Shown here in pieces: positions 53,469 to 61,662 of a DNA stretch of 64,000 nucleotides; positions within the stretch are counted from its first letter, which is position 1; every line of letters begins with the position of its first letter. The notes beneath the pieces are model-generated. The model worked only from the letters and a program-made list of their open reading frames with translations. It made no database searches and was not told where the DNA came from. A program made the translations under genes and the position numbers. Source of the DNA: Emticicia sp. 21SJ11W-3. GTDB lineage: Bacteria; Bacteroidota; Bacteroidia; Cytophagales; Spirosomataceae. The DNA lies in NCBI RefSeq assembly GCF_024138715.1, contig NZ_CP092074.1, positions 806,001-870,000 of the forward strand, in the 5' to 3' direction.

Positions 53469-54329
53469 TTAACTGCCAGGTTGTTTATAAAAGCTTTGCA
53501 GTGCTTTTATATAGGTAATGAGGGCTGTATCCATGTGGTCAAGGTCATTATAAATGCTGTATTGCAGATTGACATTGGTTAGTTTGGATTCAGCGATATT
53601 CTGCGACAGTTTTTTCACGGGTTCGATGTTCCATTGCCGGTCTTCTTTGCCACCTGCCGATATAAATATACTCAATTGATTTTTAGTTTTTCTGTCTTTG
53701 AGGGCATCAGTAAGTTGATTAAGGTAGTAGTTATTATACCATAAACTTGGGCTTGCTGATGCAATGTTATCAAAAGCAGTGGTATTGGCGCTCAATTGAT
53801 TCAACAGTGCATATAATGTAAAATACCCTCCGAACGAATGCCCCAATAATGCCCGGTGCTTCGTTTGGGTTCGGAAACGGGTATCAATGTGAGGTATCAA
53901 CTGTTTTGTGATGAAAGTGTTGAAATTTTTGCCGCCACCCGGACTCTTCATTTCGTCGGATGGTATAGCTGCCGGATATAAGTAATCTCTTTCCCGCAGA
54001 GAATCCATAGCTGCAAAAGATTTGTATCCAATGCCCACCAGTATCATGGGTGGTAACAAACCGGCGGTTTCATATTGTTTTACTACTTCTGCCAGCATCG
54101 GGAAATAGAAGTTGGCATCCAGCACATAAACTGTAGGATACTTTTCATCCGGCTTTTTATAGTATTTTTCCGGTAACTGAATTGATATATTGAAGGTGTC
54201 TTTTACGGCTTCGGCATATACGCGGTGTTCGTGTTTAAGCGGTTTAGGATTGTTGTTATCAGCCTTGTCTGTAACTGAACAGGCATGTAAAGTGATTGTG
54301 ACTACTAAAACTAAAGGGAAGAGTTTCAT
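53469..54329 (-). CDS. alpha/beta-hydrolase esterase, lipoprotein (IroE/esterase D-like)
   Basis: 286 residues. A lipobox (TITLHAC) puts it in the envelope. Esterase features: YPTVYVLDANFYFPMLAEVV, MILVGIGY, the nucleophile serine in RALLGHSFGGYFTLYAL, and a histidine near LDHMDTALI. RERDYLYPAAIP and the overall pattern resemble IroE-type trilactone and related carbohydrate esterases. It is the last gene of the second sigma/anti-sigma operon (21 bases after the preceding gene), so its expression is probably under that sigma factor. Confidence 0.83.
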   Translation of the reverse strand: MKLFPLVLVVTITLHACSVTDKADNNNPKPLKHEHRVYAEAVKDTFNISIQLPEKYYKKPDEKYPTVYVLDANFYFPMLAEVVKQYETAGLLPPMILVGIGYKSFAAMDSLRERDYLYPAAIPSDEMKSPGGGKNFNTFITKQLIPHIDTRFRTQTKHRALLGHSFGGYFTLYALLNQLSANTTAFDNIASASPSLWYNNYYLNQLTDALKDRKTKNQLSIFISAGGKEDRQWNIEPVKKLSQNIAESKLTNVNLQYSIYNDLDHMDTALITYIKALQSFYKQPGS

Positions 54330-54350
54330 GAGTTTTTAAGTTTATTTACA

Positions 54351-55496
54351 TTAAAATCCTACAGCCACACGCAGCCCCACGGGTGATTGATTACTAAAAA
54401 GATTGATTTCAGGCTGTAGTTTAAGATATGAATTGACCTGATACCAGGCGAATAGCTTAAGCGATTTTTCGGCATAGCCGGCAAATATTCCGGCTTTCAG
54501 GTCTAAATCATTCTTTTTACCCTTGTTCGTAAAAAACGTCATACCCACAAAAGGCATATATCTGGTGCTGAACTGATAGGTATTGTCTGCTTTGCGCTCA
54601 TGAGGAAAGTAGGCCTGAGCGCCAAGAACAAACCCTTTTTTAAGGTACCTGCTTGACACCAGGCTTATACCCAAAGTGGCTGAAGGAACAATTTTATCCT
54701 GATAGGTGCCTACGCCTATGTCTCCATGAAATTCCAGAAAATCTAATAGTGCAGCCCCCACTACGTCTGACTTGATTTTCTGATTCACCACATCGTTTTC
54801 TACTTTTACTGTTTTCCACGGGTAAGCATCTTTTCTTTCATTTTGCGCTCTTTCAACGGCTTCTATTATGGCCTGATTGAGATTAATCTCCAGGATGTCC
54901 CCTATATCATCCAGGCTGTTCAGAACAAAAACAAATTGCTGATGAGGATATGTTTTAAAAACCCTGTTATGAGACTTTACCAGTTCAGATGCCGCCTTGT
55001 TGAGATAATTGACCAGCACCAGCGTATCCTGCAACAACTGCACCTGATGCACTTCTTTGTCTGGCGCTATTTGCAGCACCTCTTTTTGCGTATAGTAAAG
55101 CACATCAATTAGCGGCCGACCACTTACAAACTGATTCTGTCCGTAATAAGTAATTTTCTTAACGGCGTCTTTCCTGAAACTGCCTTTTACCAATTGGTAG
55201 TCTGCCCAGAAATTCCTTAAAAGTGAATCGGCATTCAGCTTTAAGTCAAATTCTTTTCCTTGAAAATCAATCAGCAACCTGTTTTTATGGCCAAAATGAA
55301 TGGTTACTTTATTGTTATTTTTAATCACATCCTGCTGCTGAAATACATCTGAACGTTTACCGAAGTCTTGCAGCAGAACAGGAGGGCGGATGCCTTCCAG
55401 CACTGTCATTGTATCATATCGGGCTTTTGTCTGGCAAATGCCTCCGGCAGCAATGCCCGTGAGAAGCATTGAGAGAATAATGAGTGTTCGAAACAT
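54351..55496 (-). CDS. envelope protein of the second sigma operon, C-terminal barrel-like
   Basis: 381 residues. Signal peptide (LIILSMLLTGIAAGGICQ). Residues 25-230 are mixed with a histidine-containing segment (KVTIHFGHKNRLLIDFQG) and helices. From about 240 on, short alternating strands (GDIGVGTYQDKIVPSATLGISLVS, FVLGAQAYFP, YMPFVGMTFFTN, LKAGIFAGYAEKSLKLFAWYQVN) end in a final aromatic (VAVGF), the pattern of a small outer-membrane barrel. No family recognised. It is third in the sigma/anti-sigma/esterase unit. Confidence 0.65.
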   Translation of the reverse strand: MFRTLIILSMLLTGIAAGGICQTKARYDTMTVLEGIRPPVLLQDFGKRSDVFQQQDVIKNNNKVTIHFGHKNRLLIDFQGKEFDLKLNADSLLRNFWADYQLVKGSFRKDAVKKITYYGQNQFVSGRPLIDVLYYTQKEVLQIAPDKEVHQVQLLQDTLVLVNYLNKAASELVKSHNRVFKTYPHQQFVFVLNSLDDIGDILEINLNQAIIEAVERAQNERKDAYPWKTVKVENDVVNQKIKSDVVGAALLDFLEFHGDIGVGTYQDKIVPSATLGISLVSSRYLKKGFVLGAQAYFPHERKADNTYQFSTRYMPFVGMTFFTNKGKKNDLDLKAGIFAGYAEKSLKLFAWYQVNSYLKLQPEINLFSNQSPVGLRVAVGF

Positions 55497-55525
55497 GATG
55501 GTTTGTTTTTAAATATATGAATTAA

Positions 55526-56101
55526 TCAGGGCAGGTTTCTGGCTGCGAATCTTACTTTGAATTTAGGTTGCGGAATAGCTTCGTTTTCGGTATTGGATAT
55601 TTCGTTGACATGAACCGTCTTGAATTTAGGCTTGGTGCCGGCCATAACAGGTAGCTGAAAATGAATAGAATCTTGCCTGTTAGCATGAGTAGCCATAACA
55701 GGCTCCGGCATCCTGACTGTCATCACTTCGATTTCAGGCTTTATCTCTTTTACAGGTGCTGTAATTGATTTCTTAGTCAGATTTTGTTGAAGCGTTTTTG
55801 GTTTGGGGGCAATAGTCTTTGCAATTGTTTGCGGCTGCACAATTGATTTTGGTGGTTTTATTGCAGCATTGTATTCAATAGGTTGAACAACAGGTTTTTT
55901 AAAGATTAAAGCCCAAACAACCAAACCTGCCATACAGGCAGCTATGGCAACCCATTTTAACCAGCCAAAGGGTTGGGGTTTGTGCATGTTTTTTTGTAAT
56001 TCTCCCCAGAACAGACCCTCGTCGAAACCTGAGTCTTTGGGGAGATTGTCTTCCGTATCTGCTATTTTCTTACGGAAGAACTCATCTAGTTTATGTTCCA
56101 T
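55526..56101 (-). CDS. putative anti-sigma factor of the second sigma unit
   Basis: 191 residues. A charged cytoplasmic N-terminus (about 1-45) is followed by one membrane helix (about 46-66, KWVAIAACMAGLVVWALIF) and a proline- and lysine-rich periplasmic part with no recognised fold. It overlaps the sigma gene by 11 bases, so the two are translationally coupled. Size, topology and position fit an anti-sigma regulator; sequence alone does not prove it. Confidence 0.65.
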   Translation of the reverse strand: MEHKLDEFFRKKIADTEDNLPKDSGFDEGLFWGELQKNMHKPQPFGWLKWVAIAACMAGLVVWALIFKKPVVQPIEYNAAIKPPKSIVQPQTIAKTIAPKPKTLQQNLTKKSITAPVKEIKPEIEVMTVRMPEPVMATHANRQDSIHFQLPVMAGTKPKFKTVHVNEISNTENEAIPQPKFKVRFAARNLP

Positions 56102-56636
56102 AATGATAGCCTAATTTTGAGAGTCCGTCCTGTAAAATTCCACGGGCTTTATGTAATTGCGTTTTAGATGTGTTCTCGCTGATGTTCAGTTTCTCAGCTA
56201 TTTCTTTATGGCTGAAACCCTCAATGGCATAGAGGTTGAAAACCGTACGGTAGCCGTCTGGCAACTTTAGCACCAACTGATAAATCTCTTCTTCGGCAAA
56301 ACTTTCAAATGCAGAAAAATCGGTGTGCGGTTCTTCATCGTTTATTTCTTCCATTGCTACCCAGTTCATTTTTCTTTGTCTGATAAACATGAGGCACTCA
56401 TTTATCATCAGTTTTTTAAGGTAGGGTTCCAACGTGTTTTCGCCGCGGTACTCAATTCTACCCACAGCATTAAAAAATTTCAGAAAGCCGTTCATCAGTA
56501 ATTCCTGTGCATCTGCCTCTACTTGCACGTACCTTACACACAACCGGAACATCCGCTTCACGAAACGGTCATACACACGTTTTTGTACAAACGGGTTATG
56601 TTTTTTCAGTTCCTGTATTATTATGGTTTCCTGCAT
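56091..56636 (-). CDS. sigma-70 family ECF sigma factor
   Basis: 181 residues. Region 2: FVQKRVYDRFVKRMFRLCVRYV, then DAQELLMNGFLKFFNAVGRIEYRGENTLEPYLKKLMINECLMFIRQR. Region 4: LPDGYRTVFNLYAIEGFSHKEIAEKLNISENTSKTQLHKARGILQ. Standard ECF layout. It leads a four-gene unit: sigma, anti-sigma, barrel-like protein, esterase. Probable role is envelope-linked gene control. Confidence 0.93.
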   Translation of the reverse strand: MQETIIIQELKKHNPFVQKRVYDRFVKRMFRLCVRYVQVEADAQELLMNGFLKFFNAVGRIEYRGENTLEPYLKKLMINECLMFIRQRKMNWVAMEEINDEEPHTDFSAFESFAEEEIYQLVLKLPDGYRTVFNLYAIEGFSHKEIAEKLNISENTSKTQLHKARGILQDGLSKLGYHYGT

Positions 56637-56737
56637 CAGGTAGTATTAAGTAATGCTTTCAATAGTATATATGCAGTTATAGATGCAGAAGTTGCCCGGT
56701 GTAGAATTTTTTTGAAAACAATGTATAATACCGGTGT

Positions 56738-58075
56738 TTACTGACCGATTTCGATTTTCAAAAATGATTGTGTGGCAGGGGTAATTTTAAATCGGTCGTC
56801 GGGTCTGTGGCCCACCAGCCAGACGATAAGGCTTCCGGAAGTCAGCACAAGGGTAGTTTTCTTCTGAGGCAGGGGTACTTTTTTGTCTACCAAGAAATCG
56901 CTCACTTTCTTTTGGCCTTTCATGCCCAATGGAATAAACCGGTCGCCATCCTGCCAGCGGCGGATACTCAGCGGGAATGCCAGTTTGTCGGCATCCAGCC
57001 ATAATACATCAGGGCTTTTTTCAGAAACCAGATAAGCCCGCCATTCTTCAGCAGTTACTTTGCTAATTCTAAATTGCCAACCATGGTATTCAATAACAGA
57101 AGCATCTTTTTGAATCTGAACTTCTTCAAAATCGGTAGTTATGTTTGCCGTAATAATAAGATGCACACGGTCTTTTACCAGTGTGTGGGTGTCTGAATAA
57201 AAGATTTTGCCTGAAGGTTTATCTAAAGCCTGATATATTTCTTTTGATTGGAAATAATTAAAGCCAAACTCTTTGAGTAGTTCTTCCAGCAAATAGGCGG
57301 CTGATTGTTGCGTTTGAATTGCACTGATGTTTAAAAGAATAGAATCGCCCTGGGTACTTAAAACGGCTTTTCTGAAGGCATCAAGGCTACCAAGAAAAAT
57401 ACCTTCAAGCGCTTGCAGGCGTTCAATATTACGGGCAAAGGTTTGCTCCAGATTGGGGTTGATTTGCTTTAGAAGCGGTACCACCTCATTGCGCAACAGA
57501 TTACGTTGGTAATCGTTTGAGCCATTGCTGCTGTCTTCTCGCCATTTTAAATCCTTGCCAGATATATACTGTTCAATATCTGCCCGCGAAGCAAAAAGCA
57601 AAGGTCTGATGAGGTATTGCTTTTTTGCCTGTATACCTCTTAAACCAGCTATGCCTGTACCTTTGGTAAGATTGAGCAGAATGGTTTCAATGCTGTCATT
57701 TAAATGATGTGCCGTGGCAATATATTGGCTTCCGGTTTGTAGTCTTATCTGTTCAAACCATTCATAGCGCATTTGTCGCGCCGCCATTTCAATAGATAAT
57801 TTATTTGCTTTGGCAAAAGCCCGGGTATCAAATGCAACAGTATAGAATGGCACGCTTTTTTGCTCACATAATTGCTGCACAAATAAGGCGTCTTTGTCTG
57901 AGTCTTCGCCACGCAACCTGAAATTGCAATGGGCAACGGCAAAATTAAACTTTGCTTCAAGAAACAAATCAAATAGCAGCACAGAGTCTTTGCCGCCGCT
58001 TACAGCCAGCAGCACTTTATCGGTGGGTTCGAAAAGACTTTGTGAGTTAATATATGTTAAGAAAGCATGAAGCAT
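56738..58075 (-). CDS. tilS: tRNA(Ile)-lysidine synthetase
   Basis: 445 residues. The PP-loop SGGKDS is at residues 26-31; HCNFRLRGEDSDKDALFV, TAHHLNDSIETILLNLTKGTGIAGLRGI and RPLL follow in the catalytic domain. The C-terminal TilS domain ends with RRWQDGDRFIPLGMKGQKKVSDFLVDKKVPL. It modifies the CAU anticodon of an isoleucine tRNA. A -7 type element on the minus strand (TAATTTTG at 58101-58108) lies upstream, back to back with one for the OstA-like gene. Confidence 0.96.
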   Translation of the reverse strand: MLHAFLTYINSQSLFEPTDKVLLAVSGGKDSVLLFDLFLEAKFNFAVAHCNFRLRGEDSDKDALFVQQLCEQKSVPFYTVAFDTRAFAKANKLSIEMAARQMRYEWFEQIRLQTGSQYIATAHHLNDSIETILLNLTKGTGIAGLRGIQAKKQYLIRPLLFASRADIEQYISGKDLKWREDSSNGSNDYQRNLLRNEVVPLLKQINPNLEQTFARNIERLQALEGIFLGSLDAFRKAVLSTQGDSILLNISAIQTQQSAAYLLEELLKEFGFNYFQSKEIYQALDKPSGKIFYSDTHTLVKDRVHLIITANITTDFEEVQIQKDASVIEYHGWQFRISKVTAEEWRAYLVSEKSPDVLWLDADKLAFPLSIRRWQDGDRFIPLGMKGQKKVSDFLVDKKVPLPQKKTTLVLTSGSLIVWLVGHRPDDRFKITPATQSFLKIEIGQ

Positions 58076-58088
58076 AAACCTATTTAAG

Positions 58089-58108
58089 TACTTTTGCAGA
58101 CAAAATTA
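58089..58108. promoter_or_regulatory. back-to-back -7 type promoter elements for tilS and the OstA-like gene
   Basis: Plus strand TACTTTTG (58089-58096), minus strand TAATTTTG (58101-58108). Both match TAnnTTTG and lie in the 49-base gap between divergent starts. Confidence 0.45.
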
Positions 58109-58124
58109 GAATATTGCATACAAG

Positions 58125-59780
58125 ATGTTGAATATTGGTCGGAAAAATATGAGATTAATTAAGTTGAACAAATCGGGCAGTGTATTACTGTTAACGTTTT
58201 TCTGTTTGTTCGGCGCCATTGTATCTTATGCCCAGAAGCCACTCAACCCGCCAGCGCCTACTGCCCCGAAAGCGCGTATTACATTACAACATGCCGACTC
58301 CGTGATGCTTTCTAAACAGGAGCCCTCAGATACCCGCCAGTTTATGGGGCATGTGGCGTTTCAGCACAAAGGCTCTGTTTTGTATTGCGACCTGGCCACT
58401 CAATATGAAGCTACCAACACAATTGAGGCTTTTGGCAACGTGAAAATAGTGCAGGGAGACACCCTGACCATAACAGGCGATTCGCTTTTTTATGATGGCA
58501 ACACACGTTTTGCCAGAGTTACAGGTAGAAAAGTAGTGCTTACAGACTCTAAAGTTTCACTCACTACCCGAATTATGGAGTACGAAATGGCACGGAACAG
58601 GGCGTATTATCCGGTTTGGGGGGTAATCGTGCAGGATTCCAGTACGCTTACCAGTCAAAAGGGCTTTTATAATACCCGTTCTAAAATTTTTAATTATAAA
58701 GACAACGTAAGGATAGACAACCCCAAATATACCATTACTACCGACAGCCTGCAGTATAACGCCAGAACAAAAATGGCGCTTTTTAAAGCCCCCACACTCA
58801 TAAAGAGTAAAGATGGTGATATTATGGCCAACAGCGGCAGTACTTACAATACCCAAACGCAGAAGTCGAACCTGAAGGGGAGGTCTAAGGTGGTAAATGA
58901 AAATTATACATTGGTAGGCGATACACTGATGTTTGACCAGAAGACGGAGTCTGGCGTGGCCAGAGGCAATGTAGAGTTGGTGTCAAAAAAAGACAAAGTG
59001 GTTTTAACAGGCAATAAAGCAGATAGAAACGGGCAAACCGGTTTTACCAAAATAACCGGCAATGCTATTATGCGCAACGGCTCTGAGAAAGACACACTTT
59101 ACCTGAGAGCAGATACTTTGTATGCTTATGAAGCGGTAGACCAAAAGGCTAAAATCAGAAAAGATACTGCCCGCCGCGAGAAAAAGATGGAAAAGCTGAT
59201 TGCCAGCGGTAATGTGCAGGTTTACAGAACGGATATTCAGAGCAAGAGCGATTCTTTGTTATATGACCTTAAAGATTCGGTAATTCATTTCTTTACCAAA
59301 CCGATATTATGGAGCCCGCAGAATCAGTCGGAAGCAGATACCATTCACGTGCACATGAAGAACGGAAAAGTAAGCAAGATGTTTATGGTTAACCAGGGAT
59401 TTGTGATTGCCAAAGATACGTCTCAGAATTTTAATCAGGTAAAGGGTAGAAAAATTACAGCCTTGTTTAATAACGAAACCCGCATTGAGCAGGTAATTGT
59501 AGAGGGCAACGGACAAAGTATTTATTATGCATTAGACGACAAGAATAAACTAATTGGTGTCAATCATGTCGAATGTAGTAAAATGAATATCAGGTTTAGA
59601 GAGAATCAGGTAAAACGAATCACCTTTGTAGGTAAACCCGATGCAAAACTGGTGCCGCCCAAAGAACTGACCAACAGCGCCAACCGGCTGGACGGGTTCA
59701 ATTGGAGAGAGAGTGAAAAGCCTACCAAGGCGGCTGTTTTATGCGAAATACCCAAGGCAAAACAGGTACCGAATCCTTAA
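58125..59780 (+). CDS. OstA/LptA-like lipopolysaccharide transport protein
   Basis: 551 residues from ATG 58125; ATG 58149 is an alternative that starts right before the signal sequence (SVLLLTFFCLFGAIVSYAQ). The body is a series of short beta repeats of the OstA/LptA type, such as FMGHVAFQHKGSVLYCDLATQYEATNTIEAFGNVKIVQGDTLTITGDSLFYDGNTRFARVTG and ARGNVELVSKKDKVVLTGNKADRNGQTGFTKITGNAIM. The long form is typical of Bacteroidota, where it is thought to bridge the periplasm for LPS transport. Divergent from tilS. Confidence 0.85.
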   Translation: MLNIGRKNMRLIKLNKSGSVLLLTFFCLFGAIVSYAQKPLNPPAPTAPKARITLQHADSVMLSKQEPSDTRQFMGHVAFQHKGSVLYCDLATQYEATNTIEAFGNVKIVQGDTLTITGDSLFYDGNTRFARVTGRKVVLTDSKVSLTTRIMEYEMARNRAYYPVWGVIVQDSSTLTSQKGFYNTRSKIFNYKDNVRIDNPKYTITTDSLQYNARTKMALFKAPTLIKSKDGDIMANSGSTYNTQTQKSNLKGRSKVVNENYTLVGDTLMFDQKTESGVARGNVELVSKKDKVVLTGNKADRNGQTGFTKITGNAIMRNGSEKDTLYLRADTLYAYEAVDQKAKIRKDTARREKKMEKLIASGNVQVYRTDIQSKSDSLLYDLKDSVIHFFTKPILWSPQNQSEADTIHVHMKNGKVSKMFMVNQGFVIAKDTSQNFNQVKGRKITALFNNETRIEQVIVEGNGQSIYYALDDKNKLIGVNHVECSKMNIRFRENQVKRITFVGKPDAKLVPPKELTNSANRLDGFNWRESEKPTKAAVLCEIPKAKQVPNP

Positions 59781-59867
59781 AAAATGTTAAAATAAGTGTT
59801 AAACGTTAAAGTTTAAAACTTATTGCAACCATTTGATCATAAAAATCGTCCTTATATCAAAAATCTG

Positions 59868-59898
59868 TTGGTTTTTTTTACGGCCTTGTTTACATTTG
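59868..59898 (+). promoter_or_regulatory. promoter of the T9SS cargo gene
   Basis: TTG (59868-59870), a 20-base gap, and TACATTTG (59891-59898): good Bacteroidota spacing. The ATG is 54 bases downstream. A second possible -7 element (TAATTTTG) is at 59923-59930. Confidence 0.55.
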
Positions 59899-59952
59899 TA
59901 TAATACCACTCCGTCACATAACTAATTTTGTAATAGGTTTCTAATTTTAAGT

Positions 59953-60555
59953 ATGGTAAAAGTTTTACGGAAATATATATTTGTGTTGATTGGTTTAGCC
60001 CTGCTATCAAACGACGCCCTTGCTCAGGTTGAGAAAGGGAAGTCTCGTTTGGATATCGGTAAAAAACCAGCCGCCAAAGTGAATGCCCAGAAACTGAGCT
60101 TTGTGGCTAAACCCATGCCAAAAGAAGTTAGACTGGACAAACCTGCTGCGGTTAATCAATACTTCAGGAATGCACTTTTGAACGGCTCGTCGAAGCCGGG
60201 GGCTAAAGCAGCCACAATAGAAGCCGTTACCTTTAATACTGATAAAACCCTTGCCAATGGTACCGAGCATAGTGATAAATTGTTTGCCAACGAAAAAATT
60301 TCGGTTTCAAATATTTATCCTAATCCGGCTAATGATTTTGCCGTTTTTGATTACTCAATAACCGGCAACCTTAATAATGCCAGCATGGCTTTTTATAACT
60401 TGTTAGGTAACGAAATAGCCAGTTTTGAATTAGATAAAAGCGACCGCAAATTGAAAGTTAACACTACCAATTGGGACTCGGGCGTTTACCTTTATCAGCT
60501 GGTGGTAGATAATAAAAAAGTGGTTACCAAAAAACTACTGGTAAGACACAATTAA
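59953..60555 (+). CDS. T9SS type A sorting-domain cargo protein
   Basis: 200 residues. Signal peptide (YIFVLIGLALLSNDALA). The C-terminal ~85 residues are a type A sorting domain: VSNIYPNPANDFAVFDYSI, FYNLLGNEIASFEL, WDSGVYLYQLVVDNKKVVTKKLLV. The protein is therefore predicted to cross the outer membrane by the type IX system. The remaining ~90 residues are lysine- and alanine-rich with no recognised domain. It has its own promoter and terminator. The domain directly shows that the cell carries T9SS machinery, although none of its core genes is in the window. Confidence 0.92.
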   Translation: MVKVLRKYIFVLIGLALLSNDALAQVEKGKSRLDIGKKPAAKVNAQKLSFVAKPMPKEVRLDKPAAVNQYFRNALLNGSSKPGAKAATIEAVTFNTDKTLANGTEHSDKLFANEKISVSNIYPNPANDFAVFDYSITGNLNNASMAFYNLLGNEIASFELDKSDRKLKVNTTNWDSGVYLYQLVVDNKKVVTKKLLVRHN

Positions 60556-60576
60556 GCATTATTGAAAGATATATTG

Positions 60577-60609
60577 ATAGGGAAGCGTTTGCCGCTTCCC
60601 TATTTTTTT
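60577..60609 (+). terminator. terminator after the T9SS cargo gene
   Basis: ATAGGGAAGCG (60577-60587), loop TTTGC, CGCTTCCCTAT (60593-60603), then T7. Confidence 0.92.
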
Positions 60610-60687
60610 GGAAAAGCAAACAGAATGTAGCTTTTTTGCAGAAATATTATCGGCAACAGTTACTTCATAAATTTCTAATACCCCTGC

Positions 60688-61662
60688 ATGTTAAGATATT
60701 CCGTTATTACGCCTGTTTATAACCGCCCTGATGAGGTAAAAGAATTGCTGGAAAGCCTTACCCGGCAGACCTACAAAAACTTTGAGGTAATAATAATTGA
60801 AGACGGCTCGACATTAAAATGCGATGAGGTATGCAGGAGTTTTGAAAACAGACTGGATATCCAATACTTTTTTAAGCCCAATTCAGGGCAGGGATTCTCT
60901 CGTAATTATGGGTTTGAAAGGGCCTCCGGCGATTACTTTGTGCAGCTAGATTCTGATGCCATTATACCTGACCGTTATTTTGAAGTGGTAGATACTACCC
61001 TGCAAAGCCAGTGGCTGGATGCCTATGGTGGGCCTGATGCAGCACATGAAAGCTTTACTGATATACAAAAGGCAATAAATTATGCCATGACCTCGGTATT
61101 TACAACAGGAGGCATACGAGGTAAAAAAAATAATGCCGGTGGGCAGTTTCACCCGCGCAGCTTCAATTTCGGTATCTCTCGTAAAGTATGGGAGGCTACC
61201 GGTGGATACACCATGACCCGCATGGCTGAAGACATTGAGTTCAGTATCAGAATCATCGAAAATGGCTTTAAAGTAGGGCTGATAGAAGAAGCATTCATTT
61301 ACCATAAAAGACGCACCGACTTCGGGCAGTTTTATAAGCAACTGCACTTCTTCGGCCGTGGGCGTATCAATCTGGCGCGTATGTTTCCGTCAGAATTAAA
61401 GGCGGTTCATTTCTTCCCGGCAGTATTTACACTGGGTTGCCTTTCAATACCGTTGCAACTGGCTCTTAGCTTTATAATTCCTTTTTTTTGTTATACCTTT
61501 TGGCTTTCAGCGGGGGTACTGCTGCTTTACTTCTTACTCATATTTATTGATTCAACCCTGAAAAACAAAAGCCTGAAGGTTGGCCTGCTGAGTATTATTG
61601 CCTGTTTTATACAATTGTTTGCCTATGGTATAGGTTTTATGCAGGAGAAACGGAACAGCTAA
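60688..61662 (+). CDS. glycosyltransferase family 2 with C-terminal membrane helices
   Basis: 324 residues. GT-A fold from the start: YSVITPVYNRPDEVKELLESLTRQTYKNFEVIIIEDGS, GFSRNYGFERASGDYFVQLDSDAI with the DSD metal site, and FGISRKVWEATGGYTMTRMAEDIEFSIRI with the ED pair. Two to three hydrophobic helices lie near the C-terminus (250-315). It probably adds a sugar to a lipid-linked or surface glycan; the acceptor is unknown. Its stop overlaps the stop of the convergent MFS gene. Confidence 0.88.
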   Translation: MLRYSVITPVYNRPDEVKELLESLTRQTYKNFEVIIIEDGSTLKCDEVCRSFENRLDIQYFFKPNSGQGFSRNYGFERASGDYFVQLDSDAIIPDRYFEVVDTTLQSQWLDAYGGPDAAHESFTDIQKAINYAMTSVFTTGGIRGKKNNAGGQFHPRSFNFGISRKVWEATGGYTMTRMAEDIEFSIRIIENGFKVGLIEEAFIYHKRRTDFGQFYKQLHFFGRGRINLARMFPSELKAVHFFPAVFTLGCLSIPLQLALSFIIPFFCYTFWLSAGVLLLYFLLIFIDSTLKNKSLKVGLLSIIACFIQLFAYGIGFMQEKRNS

